This document shows, in pieces, positions 35,034 through 46,600 of a stretch of DNA of 64,000 nt (the stretch's first letter is position 1; each line of letters begins with the position of its first letter). The DNA is taken from contig CM060855.1 of NCBI GenBank assembly GCA_030737835.1, positions 3,032,478-3,096,477 of the forward strand, in the 5' to 3' direction. The position numbers and the translations under genes were made by a program. The DNA is from Acorus gramineus. Its lineage: Eukaryota; Streptophyta; Magnoliopsida; Acorales; Acoraceae. Under the pieces are notes generated by a model. That model was not told where the DNA came from, searched no databases, and was given only the letters and a program-made list of their open reading frames with translations.

Positions 35034-38000
35034 CCTCTTCAAATACGTTTTTGTGGAATTACCCCTCTTATATCCTTGATGGAAAAAATACTCCTGTTAT
35101 TTAAAACTGTTATTTAAAAGTGTTGCATTGTAATTAAGTGCCGTGAGGTTTGGTTAGGAGAGATCTATTAGTCACTGTTCGGTTCATGTAAAATGTTTCG
35201 AGATACCCTCCCAAGGGTCAAAACATTCCATCTTCTTTTCATTCTTCTCCCTTTCTTCTTCATTTTATTTGGGCCAATCCTTCTCTATTCACGACACATT
35301 TTCTTGATTCCTTATTCCTTTATTTTCATTGTTTGGTCGGACCCTATTTTGTTTCTTCTTCCCCAATCCACATGGACATGAGTAGTTCCATAAGCAATCC
35401 CAGACCCAAACCCTATTTCTTGTTTTATCAATGGGGTTTTTTAGGTGGACTAATTAGGGTTTTGATTTGGGTTTGATTTTTTGTTCGATTTAGTTTTGCC
35501 GAGGGTGAGATAGGATTTTTAGAGGGGAAGAAGAGAGAAGATGGAGGGAGGGAGAGAGAGAGAGAGAGAATTTTTTAGGCCGACTAGAAGTTGAAGTGGG
35601 GGTAAACAAGTAATTTTATAAGATAGGGTTAAAAAATTAACCATAGTTTCACTCTAGATTTTGAATGGGACTAACGATGTAATAGGAGTATTTTTGCCAT
35701 CAAATATATAAGTAATTCTAAAAAAAAAAACAAATTTTAAGAGGGGCATATAAAAAAAAAAACTCAAAATTAAAATTTATATAAGTTATAATTTATAAGT
35801 TATGATCGAATTACAACCAAACGTAAACAATGGCCAATGAAGCTAAAAAAAACGCACCTCCTCCTCGTCGAGGGTCTCATGACGAATCTCGTCCTCTTCG
35901 GTGGCGGCGGCGGCGGTCTCTGTAATGGTTGCTTCAGTTTCTGTTGTGGTGGTGGTGGTGGGCTCTGTAGCAGGTGCTTCAGCTTCTGTGGTGGTGATGG
36001 TGGTTTTCATGGGTGCTTTTGCTTCAATGGCTTCATCTGTTCTAAGCCGTTCTAAGGAGACGACGACCTCTGAGAACTTAAAAGCTCGAGCTTTTGAAAC
36101 TCGGGTCCTGTTGGTGGTGGTGGTGGTGGTGGTGGTCTCAGACATGGGTGCTTCAGAAGCTTCTGTGGTTTCTTGGTTTGTTGGGTTGGGTTGTTCAGTT
36201 GGGGTTGGGTTTTCAACTTCTTCTGGTGATCCTGATGAATCCTACAAGAAATAATAGATATATGAAAAATGTTGAGACTCATTTTTTTTTTTTTTTTTTA
36301 CTATCCAATGAGTATACCTCGTTCGAAACTTGGTGAAGCTAAGTTGTATGTCTCATTAAAAAATTTTGGGTTCATTCAACTTGAAATAGAACGATACATT
36401 TTTTTATCAAAACATATACATTATTGGATTAGATGATTTTACTATTAAAAAAAATAAACATATGTGATCTGAGTTTTTTTTTACTATAAAAAGGACTAAG
36501 TTTAACATTTTCCTAGATATATTAGTGATCTACTGGTTAGTGTCAGATAGTCTTCCTTAAGCAGGATATGTAGGAAAACTCAAAAAAATAATTAAAAAAT
36601 AGCCTAAACCAACCCTCAATCATTTTAACCCAAATATAATATTTTGAAATTTTTAATAATTATTATGAAGCTATAAATAAAAGGATATGTTACATGTGAA
36701 AATAATTTTTTTGAATATATATCTCTCAACCAACCTTATATTGTCAAAATCCCCATTTGAAACTCTAAAACCATCAATATTGAACTAGTAAAAAAATAGC
36801 ATTCATGCACAATTTATCTTTTTTGAGGGGTACTATTGAAAATAACAAATCATCAGAGATATTCTATGAAAATATAATTTTTTGAGTGTGTATATATATG
36901 TTGATATTATCCATTTATATACATATATAAATAGATTTTTTATTTCATTATTATCCTGCTATAAACCAATAAAAATAAAATAATAAAATTGATGATGTGG
37001 CATGATCAATATCATTCATTATCTTTTAAGGGTAAAATCAGAAATAAAAATGTTACAAAGAAACAAAGGTGAAAGCTAAAACACTTAAGAGTTAGTGCGT
37101 GTGTGATTCAATGATTGGATTGAAGTGAATTGAATTTAAATCAACTTATTAAGATAAGCATATGATTAAATGGATAAATCTATAGGTGCCAGAACTATAC
37201 ACATGGTGTAACATTCTCGGTACATATGTATAAATAAAATAATGATAGTGATAAGAAAATTTTAAAATCCAATAATTAACTAATAGATGCATTGATTTTT
37301 TTTATTGAAGGGTATTAAAAATAAAACACAAAAAAAATAATTATCAGTTTATTTTTTACCATGATTTCTGATGAGTAATGGTCTGTCTTCTTGAATGCTC
37401 CGATCACCTGAGATAATAAAAAATATAATAAAACTAAAGATGTATACTCTTCTTTAAATTTATGTAAATCCAGTGGAAAATATATTAATTGTAAAAATAT
37501 TAATTAAAAGAAACCTAAAAGATAAATGTAGAAAGAAAGAGACCAGAAAAAAACATTTCAAAGTTTTCTTCTAAGGAGGCCTATTTTATTCATGAATAAG
37601 TGAAATGACCAAATAAATAAATGAGACAAAGAATTGTAAAATATATATAACTAAGTTCAAATATAAATAAAAAAAATTAATTAAAACTCAAAACAATCAT
37701 TTGAATCATAAAAATGAAACATGTATATTTTCAAAACCACATCAAATGACAAAAATAAGTACTGCTCATTGTAGACCAAAAAGAACCTGATAAACAGAAA
37801 CTAAAATAAATTAAATAAATTGTTGGAATTTATTATTATGTCCTTCAATAAAGATAAAAAAAATACACAATTATACAATCACCATGATCTACCTAACACT
37901 TAAATGACCCAAAAAAATTCCAATTCAAAATCAACCCACAAGAAAATTCAATCCAATCTATTGATACAAGATGAGAACTGAAAAAAATAAAAACAATTGA

Positions 38001-38100
38001 AATGAAAAATAAAAAATTGGACTCCCATGTGGAAGAGGAACATGAAGGTGTTACCTGATAGTCACAAAGAGATGGAACTGAACAAAAATTAAAATTCGGT
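33664..38100 (-). CDS. Candidate gene for an acidic Thr/Glu-rich protein of unknown function
   Basis: Proposed exons on the - strand: a non-coding first exon ending at 38055; 37360-37407, whose last three bases are the ATG; 35858-36241 (128 codons); 33664-33915 (83 codons plus stop). All junctions are GT-AG and phase 0, giving 212 residues. The protein begins MDSSGSPEEVENPTPTEQPN. It has long Thr and Thr/Glu/Ala runs (about 46-112), a central KFSEVVVSLERLRTDEAIEA segment, then an acidic C-terminus ending GYYDYDPELEEEYEPNH. No signal peptide, membrane span or known domain was seen, and I do not recognise it. A TATATATA (near 38125) sits just upstream of the presumed first exon. A second copy at 58521-61090 lacks the last exon. 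The model needs transcripts; it could also be a transposon-carried gene. Confidence 0.5.
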
Positions 38101-38290
38101 TTGTTTTTCTAAGGCTTGCTTAATTATATATATAGATGGATTGTAGAGATCTTGGAGATCTGATATTCTGTTATAGTCTTATAGAATCAACTAAAGATAA
38201 GAAGTAGGGTTTTTAGTATACATAAATTACTCTTTTCAATAATACCCCTTGAAAGAGTTGAAATTGTGCAAGAATATCTAATACAGTAAT
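34114..38290. repeat. Segmental duplication, copy 1
   Basis: A near-identical direct copy lies at 55603-61248. Similarity begins at TTTTATAAAGGAAAAGCATA and ends at AATATCTAATACAGTAAT. This copy holds exons 1-3 of the candidate acidic-protein gene and its promoter; the last exon lies outside. Around 37100-37185 a ~95-bp stretch is replaced by ~370 bp of different sequence in copy 2. An (AT)n microsatellite lies at about 35000-35032. Confidence 0.9.
38125..38136 (-). promoter_or_regulatory. Candidate TATA box of the acidic-protein gene
   Basis: A TATATATA run on the - strand lies about 25-30 bp before the presumed start of the first, non-coding exon. It is conserved in the duplicated copy (near 61085). 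Confidence 0.35.
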
Positions 38291-40705
38291 CTATATCTAT
38301 ATCTATGCTATATATATACTACTATAAAAAGTACGAGTTGAAGGGAAAACATTTTAACCAATTTTACCCCTTAAAATTAATTAAAAATATAATTATATCC
38401 ATAAACAAACCTTATCTATATTTGTAATGTGATAGATTTTATCATAGATTTTAACACACAAACTATATTTACACCGTAAAATATGATTTTATAAAAAACA
38501 AATTATTATTAAATCAATTAACAAATCTAATCCGATTTTACTGAATTTTATTTAATAAATATCATAAGAACATTAAATTATCAAAATAACTATAGATAAA
38601 GATGGATCTCAAGAAACTAAAAAATTGATTTTAATGATAGTCAAATTTAAAATATTCAATTTTTAATATTTAAAATACATATAGATTATAATAATAATTT
38701 TTATATTTCAATTAAAATTTTGAAAGAAATATATTAAAAGAAACAAAAAATATTTATTTGTATAAAAAAAATTAATAATCATTTAATCTATAAAAGATAT
38801 ATATAATAGGTATAATAAACAATTTTATAATCTTAAAAATTCCAAATTTTTCTATATCTATATTTTTATATTTATACTACTATAAAAAGTACCAGTTGAA
38901 GGAGAAACATTTTATCCACTTTTACATCTAAAAATTAATAAAAATTAACATTTTTGGGAGATTAATATATTATAATACATATTAATATTATATATAAAAA
39001 ACCCTTTATGAATAAATATTTTCAGATAAATTAAAAAATAAGATGATAATTAATGTACTATTACATTTTATGGATTAATTAAACATACATTATGAATATA
39101 ATATATATCTAATATGTCAATATGCTTTCAAATTAATAAAATTTTATCCGTGTATCAAGAAATCTTATCAAATTATCCACAATTCTCTCTAACAAAATAT
39201 CAAATCTTATTCAATTATCTTTGATTTTTTTCTAAATAAATATCATTTTGAAGAAAAAACATTGCATGTGATTTAAAAAAAAAAAAACGCTGTGTGGGAC
39301 CCATTATTTGTGTTTCTTAAACGAATTTTTTTTTTTTTATAGTCTATAAGATTAAATCAAATTTCATTTATTTTTGATTTTTTGTTATTCTTTTCCGTTT
39401 ATCTTCTTTTATTTTTGAGAATTTTAGTTTTAAGTCCCCATAAACTATATGATTTAGTGATCGATCCCTCACTTCTTCATATTTCAGTTTAAGTCCCCAG
39501 ATTTAAAGGGTATGTTCCTTTTTAGTCCCTCCCAGGGACCTATCTTTAAATTATTTGATTTTCTTTTTAGTCCCTCTTAGGAACTAAAAAGAAACATACC
39601 CTTGAAATCTAGGGACTTAAACCAAAATATGAAGAAGGAAGGGATCGATCACTAAATCATATAGTTTACAGAGATTTAAAACTAAAAATCCCTTTATTTT
39701 TTGGTTTCTTAATCCCTATCTTTTTGGAATTCTTATTTAATAAACTATTTTTTTAATTTTTTTTTAAATATGTTATAATTTTTTTAAAATTTAATTTAAA
39801 TATATGATAAATATAAGAATTAGTTTTTCATTTTAAAATAAATATTCCAACCCACACTCCTGTAATTTAGGATAAAATACACCTAAAAATATAAATGCCC
39901 TGCCTTTCTTATTTAGCTTATTCCTTTTTTTTCATCTCTTTAGAAAATGATTTTTTTATTTATGTTTTATGATTTATTTTTGCTTATGTTTCAATAATAA
40001 TTAGAATAAAAAATTAGGTTTTGTAGTTTTTAAAATTTTAAGATGACTTATTTAGTAATGATGAATGTGTTTTTTTTTAATATTTTTTGTTGAGAATTTC
40101 TTAACTATAAAAAATGTTTTAATAATTTTTTGGTTTGATATTTTTGTATATAAGGAGAATTGATTAGTCCATGCATAGAGTTCGCTACACAGAAAGAGTA
40201 AGTTGTTTTTTTTTCAATATTTTAATTTTATTTTTATAACATTTTATTTTTTTATGTTTTATGATTTATGTTTGCCTATGTTTCAATAATAATTAGGCTT
40301 TGTATTTGTTTTAACTTTTAAGGTGACCTTTTGAGGGATGACGAATATGTTTTGTTTTGAATATTTTTAATATTTTTGTTAAGAATTGCTTAACAATAAA
40401 AAATGTTCTAATAATTTTTTTGGGTTGATATTTTTCTATCTCAGGAGAACTGATTTGTGCACCCATAGAGTTCGCTACACAGAAAGAGTAAGTTGTTCCT
40501 TTCAATATTTTGATTTTTTTTTTTTATAATCTAATTGTTTTAGTCAAGAGTAGAGTTGATGTTTTTAAGTTTTTTTTAGTTAAATATCCATTTAAAAATA
40601 ATTATTTAGAAAATAAATTTGAACCACAAAATAATTTTCTTAGACAATGTGTGGATATTTTTTATTTTTTATGATTTATGTTTGCTTATGTTTGAATAAT
40701 AATTA
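38291..40705. other. AT-rich repeat DNA, possible Helitron-like ends
   Basis: Two sites (about 38310 and 38865) share ATATACTACTATAAAAAGTA followed by a GTTGAAGG.AAACATTTTA block, which resembles plant Helitron 5' ends; no 3' hairpin was confirmed. From about 39930 a ~290-bp motif (ATAGAGTTCGCTACACAGAA) is repeated near 40170 and 40467 and continues beyond the transposon at 40706-42844 (near 43020). The 39840-39970 block recurs at the window's right end. No gene seen. Confidence 0.4.
39421..39689. mobile_element. Foldback MITE-like palindrome
   Basis: Two arms of about 115 bp are imperfect reverse complements. The left arm contains AAGTCCCCATAAACTATATG and GATTTAGTGATCGATCCCTC, and the right arm contains their complements. 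The interior between them is short. Such an arrangement is typical of foldback MITEs; the target duplication was not resolved. Confidence 0.65.
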
Positions 40706-41038
40706 GGCTGCGTTTGGTTCGGCTGAAATTCAGCACTTATTAGACTTAATTCGGAATTTTTCAGCACTTCTGTGTTATAAGTCTGTTTGGTTGAGGCCCA
40801 ATTAACTGCTGAAATTTATCCTCTTTTGGTATATAAACTCTGAATTTTTCAGCTCATTCAATGTCACTTTTTTTTTCCGCCTCCGCATTATGTTGTTTCG
40901 TCCCGACGTAAAAAGACTATCCTACCCCCACTACTTTGATTTATTTACAAGTCCTATATAATCCCATTTCACCTCCTCTCTCTCTCTCCTCGGGCATTTT
41001 TTTTTTTTCTCCTCGTCGAAACCAAAGACCCCTCACAA

Positions 41039-41605
41039 GAGGCACGACGATGAAGAAGACGACTCTGACGAGGCAGAGGCGCCGGTGACGCCCGGGAGGA
41101 TCCGGCGGCCCTTGCTCCTCCCGCGGGAGAGGGAGTACTCGAGCGAGACCGATTCGTCGCGGATTCCGAGGCGGCGGAGGACGACGTACGGTCGGAGGGC
41201 GTGGGAGGCGGCGGAGTCGTCGTCTTCGGATTGTCGGGTGGTGGCGCGGCCGAGGCTGAGGAAGTGCTGCGGCGGCGGCGACGAAGGGGGGAGGTTGTGT
41301 ATGAACATAGAGGAGGTGAAGGCCTGTCGCGATTTGGGGTTCGAGATCCCCTTTGATTGGACGGTCGAGATTGCGGGATCCCCTGTCGCGATTGAGACCA
41401 GCAGCGGTGGAGAGAGCTCCCCCATCTCAAATTGGCGGATCTCCAGCCCTGGTGAGCCTCTCTGAGACCTCTGATTGTTGTGAACCGTTCGATTTCAATC
41501 AATACATGAAAAAGTGAGGGTTTTTTTTTTTTTCTTGTTTCTTCAATGCAGGGGACGATCCGAGAGAAGTGAAGGCGCGGCTCAAGGTGTGGGCACAGGC
41601 GGTGG
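41039..41605 (+). pseudogene. Captured DUF1685-family gene fragment, two exons with intron
   Basis: A strongly GC-rich island in AT-rich DNA. Its + frame reads DDSDEAEAPVTPGRIRRP, then MNIEEVKACRDLGFEIPFDW and SSPISNWRISSPG to 41451, then a GT-AG intron (41452-41551), then DDPREVKARLKVWAQAV. The LGFE/SPISNWRISSPG/DDP.EVKARLKVWAQAV pattern is that of plant DUF1685 proteins, whose function is unknown. After WAQAV the frame departs from the family (about 41605), marking the capture boundary. There is no family start codon at the left edge. The retained intron shows capture at DNA level. It is unlikely to make a functional protein. Confidence 0.7.
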
Positions 41606-42321
41606 ATTTATCTGGAAATAACTTGAAATCTCAACATTCTTTTTTGTTTACTTTCAGAACTTTTTCTTGCCTTGTATCATTTTAATTTGTCAATATGTTT
41701 CTTCAAAATAATTTCTTCTAATGAATGTGAATGCCATGTGTTTATGGAGAATGTAACAAGTTGAAGTTTGTGTTCTCATAAAAAGTGAAACTCATGTTGA
41801 AGAGATATATTTAAAAAGGGCTCAATCATCATTGTGTCGATTGTAAGCTTTCTTCAATGCTCAATGTAATTGTTATTGCATGTCTAATGTGCTGTCTCAG
41901 ATAATGTTTGATTCTAAGAATGGTAACTCAGTTACTGGAGAGGAACAATCTACTGGGAAACTATATGACATTTCGAGGATATCAAATCTATTTTGAAATC
42001 TTTAGTTCTCTTCTGTTAATGCAACTCTTGAACATCAGAAATGATGATAACATGCTACTGTTATTGGAGACACTATTGTTTTGTGATAATTGGGAGACTT
42101 TCCAAGTGATTCAATTATGGTGATTTATGATTTAGGATATCAAATTCATTGATAGATTTGTAAATTTCATGTTTTCATTATATGGCTTGAATTTTTATTA
42201 ATGTTTGGATATAATATGGTGAAGTGTATTTCCATGTATATCGATAGAAAAAAAAATAAAATGATCAGTGCTTGAATTGTAGAATGAAATGATTTGCAGC
42301 CATATGATTACTATTGGGTTT

Positions 42322-42620
42322 AAGTTTGTGTAATATTCACTCTTTAAAGTGGGACATATATTTCGGGGAACAAATCAATATTGTTGAAATAGTTAAAAAA
42401 TAAGCATGTTTTTTAAATTTTCACGTTTGTGAAATATTCACTCTCTAAAGTAGGACATATATTTCGAGGAACAAATATATTTTTCAAATAGTTAAAAAAT
42501 AAGCACGTTTTTTAAATATTCAAGTTTATGAAATATTCACTCTCTAAAGTGGGACATATATTTCGAGGAACAAATTCATATTTTTGAAATAGTTCAAAAA
42601 ATAAGCATGTTTTTTAATTA
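42322..42620. repeat. Three ~118-bp tandem repeats within the PIF-type element
   Basis: The block TTCACTCTCTAAAGTGGGAC, then ATATATTTCGAGGAACAAA, then AGTTAAAAAATAAGCATG, occurs three times in succession with few changes. It lies in the right subterminal region of the element. Confidence 0.85.
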
Positions 42621-42847
42621 TTCAATCAAACATCAAAATAACATTCAGTACTTATTAAATAGACCAAAATACCCTTCTAATAAGCACTACTATTAAGTGG
42701 TGAACCAAACACACTTATCTGAATAAGTACTTATATTTTCCGCTAAACCAAACAGTATTCTGCATAAAACATTCAGCACTTATACAATCAGCACTGAATA
42801 ATTCAACACTTAAAATTCAGCATTCAGCCGAACCAAACGCAGCCTTA

Positions 42848-43449
42848 GATTAAAAAATTAGGTTTTATATTTGTTTGAAGATGAGTTTTCTAGGGATGAT
42901 AAATGTGTTTTGTTTTGAATATTTTTAATACTTTTGTTTGAAATTACTTAACAATAAAAAAGTTCTAATATTTTTTATTTGATATTTTTATGCCTCGAGA
43001 AAATTGATTAGTACATGCACAGAGTTCGACACTCAAAAATAATAAGTTGTCTTTTGGATATTTTGATTTTATTTTTATATCTAATTAATTATTTAGAAAA
43101 TAACCTTCAACCACGAAATAATGATCTTAGAAAGTCTTTAGATGACATTTAAATCATTTGTATTTAATATTGAATAATAAAATTCATTAGTTCTTTGTAA
43201 GTAGGGATAAAATTTATATTTAAGAACTCAAAATCCCAGTATTTTTTTAGAAATAATTTTCAATTTATATCAATATTTAATGTAACTATTTATGTATGAT
43301 ATTATATAAAATTTATGAACATATTTTCATGATTTATAGAGTGTTAATTTAGATTGATTTATTTCACTCTTGACCATAATGTGTTTTATAAAATGCTAAG
43401 ATGAGGCAAAAAAAAATTATAATTTTTTCTTTGTGAGATTCGTGTGGTC

Positions 43450-43491
<42 letters not shown>

Positions 43492-43631
43492 TATATATAT
43501 ATATTTTTCATGATTGATTGGAAGATTTGATTTTTTATTTGTTTTTTTTTCAAGACTATACTTTTTATATAATTTTTTTGTATTTTTATGTATATAATAT
43601 ACACATTTAAATATATTAAGTATAAAAAAAA
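42848..43631. other. AT-rich DNA with microsatellites
   Basis: It continues the ~290-bp repeat interrupted by the PIF-type element. A compound (TA)n(GA)n(TA)n microsatellite lies at about 43452-43505. No gene seen. Confidence 0.6.
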
Positions 43632-46600
43632 GTTGGGGTCTAGGAATCATTATTGTTACCTAAATTATAATTAAACCTAGATTACACCAAAAATTACCGA
43701 AATTGTTTTCATTAAAATCCTTCAAACGACTCATTTTCTCTAGGTAGTTATTGTATTCAAATTTAAATAAAAAACACATATAGTTAACATATGAAACAGT
43801 TACATTTTATATTGATAGTTACAAATACATTTCTTAAATGTTTACATCTCTCACAACAATTTGTTACATTTATATAAAAACTGTTACATTTATATTGATG
43901 GAACAAACAATTATATTTACCTAAATGTCAAACAGTTACATTTACTATTTAAAATTATCTATTTCAATTTCTAGTGTACTGCCTTCCAAAGAAAATGTAT
44001 CAGAATCCTCTGTAAAAGTATGTGCTTCACTGTTACATTTATACGTCATTTCTATTTGCATTGTTAAAAGAAATGCACAACATGAGATAATATTACATTT
44101 CAGAGTGTTACATTTATGAATGTAACAAAATTGTGTAAATGAATATCCGAGTTCAGGAGTAACATAGATTGAATATTTGATCATCAAAAATTTAATTTCA
44201 AATTCGATGTGACTTTCATTCAATAAGATAAATAAAAAATAAAAAAAACAATTGACAAACCTGATCCGAAAGAGAGATCCAACTCGATAAAGAACAAATC
44301 AGTTTTTCAAACTTCTTCAGATTAAAATTTTGGGACTGCTACGAATATGTTCATCGTAAATTATAGGGATTAATGATTTTACACAATGCAAGGAAGAAGA
44401 AATACAGTAATTAATGAAATCTCCACGATCCTAGGAATAAATCAAACCGTTTTCCTTGTTTAGAGGTGGTTATCAATTAGAGGGTATAATAGATAATGTC
44501 CTATTGCCACATCATGGGACCTATGATGGGGCCTGAAAAGTTGGGGTCTAGGAATCATTATTGTTACCTAAATTATAATTAAACCTAGATTACACCAAAA
44601 ATTACCGAAATTGTTTTCATTAAAATCTTTCAAACGATTCATTTTTTCTAGGTAGTTATTGTATTCAAATTTAAATAAAAAACACATATAGTTAACATAT
44701 GAAACAGTTACATTTTATATTGATAGTTACAAATACATTTCTTAAATGTTTACATCTCTCACAACGATTTGTTACATTTATATAAAAACTGTTACATTTA
44801 TATTGATGGAACAAACAATTATATTTACCTAAATGTCAAACAGTTACATTTACTATTTAAAATTATATATTTCAATTTCTAGTGTACTGCCTTCTAAAGA
44901 AAATGTATCAGAATCCTCTGTAAAAGTATGTACTTCACTGTTACATTTATACGTCATTTCTATTTGCATTGTTAAAAGAAATGCACAACATGAGATAATG
45001 TTACATTTCAGAGTGTTACATTTATGAATGTAACAAAATTGTGTAAATGAATATCCGAGTTCAGGAGTAACATAGATTGAATATTTGATCATCAAAAATT
45101 TAATTTCAAATTCGATGTGATTTTCATTCAATAAGATAAATAAAAAATAAAAAAAACAATTGACAAACTTGATCTGAAAGAGAGATCCAACTCGATAAAG
45201 AACAAATCAGTTTTTCAAACTTTTTCAAATTAAAATTTTGGGACTGCTACGAATATGTTCATGGTAAATTATAGGGATTAATGATTTTACACAATGCAAG
45301 GAAGAAGAAATATAGTAATTAATGAAATCTCCACAATCCTAGGAATAAATCAAACCGTTTTCCTTGTTTAGAGGTGGTTATCAATTAGAGGGTATAATAA
45401 ATAATGTCCTATTGCCACATCATGGGGCCTGTGATGGGGCCTGAAAAGTTGGGGTCTAGGAATCATTATTGTTACCTAAATTATAATTAAACCTAGATTA
45501 CACCAAAAATTACCGAAATTGTTTTCATTAAAATCCTTCAAACGACTCATTTTCTCTATGTAGTTATTGCATTCAAATTTAAATAAAAAACACATATAGT
45601 TAACATATGAAACAGTTACATTTTATATTGATAGTTACAAATACATTTCTTAAATGTTTACATCTCTCACAACAATTTGTTACATTTATATAAAAACTGT
45701 TACATTTATATAGATGGAACAAACAATTATATTTACCTAAATGTCAAACAGTTACATTTACTATTTAAAATTATCTATTTCAATTTCTAGTGCACTGCCT
45801 TCTAAAGAAAATGTATCAGAATCCTCTGTAAAAGTATGTACTTCACTGTTACATTTATACGTCATTTCTATTTGCATTGTTAAAAGAAATGCACAACATT
45901 AGATAATGTTACATTTCAGAGTGTTACATTTATGAATGTAACAAAATTGTGTAAATGAATATCCGAGTTCAGGAGTAACATAGATTGAATATTTGATCAT
46001 CAAAAATTTAATTTGAAATTCGATGTGATTTTCATTCAATAAAATAAATAAAAAATAAAAAAAACAATTGACAAACCTGATCCGGAAGAGAGATCCAACT
46101 CGATAAAGAACAAATCAGTTTTTCAAACTTCTTCATATTAAAATTTTGGGACTGCTACGAATATGTTCATCGTAAATTATAGGGATTAATGATTTTACAC
46201 AATGCAAGGAAGAAGAAATATAGTAATTAATGAAATCTCCACGATCCTAGGAATAAATCAAACCGTTTTCCTTGTTTAGAGGTGGTTATCAATTAGAGGG
46301 TATAATAGATAATGTCCTATTGCCACATCAAGGGACCTATGATGGGGCCTGAAAAGTTGGGGTCTAGGAATCATTATTGTTACCTAAATTATAATTAAAC
46401 CTAGATTACACCAAAAATTACCGAAATTGTTTTCATTAAAATCCTTCAAACGACTCATTTTCTCTAGGTAGTTATTGTATTCAAATTTAAATAAAAAACA
46501 CATATAGTTAACATATGAAACAGTTACATTTTATATTGATAGTTACAAATACATTTCTTAAATGTTTACATCTCTCACAACAATTTGTTACATTTATATA

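Larger units (their letters stand above)
40706..42844. mobile_element. PIF/Harbinger-type element carrying a captured gene fragment
   Basis: The termini are GGCTGCGTTTGGTTCGGCTG and its exact reverse complement, with further inverted subterminal CAGCACTTAT/ATAAGTGCTG words. The flanks are TTA on both sides (40703-40705 and 42845-42847), the target site of the PIF/Harbinger superfamily. There is no transposase. The GC-rich middle (about 41030-41605) is a piece of a host gene, so this is a Pack-type element. It interrupts an older ~290-bp repeat. Confidence 0.8.

Noticed and set aside
35837-36336. + strand open frames (Gly/Val/Trp-rich) opposite the acidic-protein exon
   Set aside because: They are the complement of GGT/ACC-type repeats and lack splice or family support. 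The - strand frame fits splice sites in both duplicate copies.
40969-41502. Long - strand open frames across the GC-rich island
   Set aside because: GC-rich sequence leaves long frames open on both strands. The + strand frame matches the DUF1685 family and has a proper intron, the - frames match nothing.
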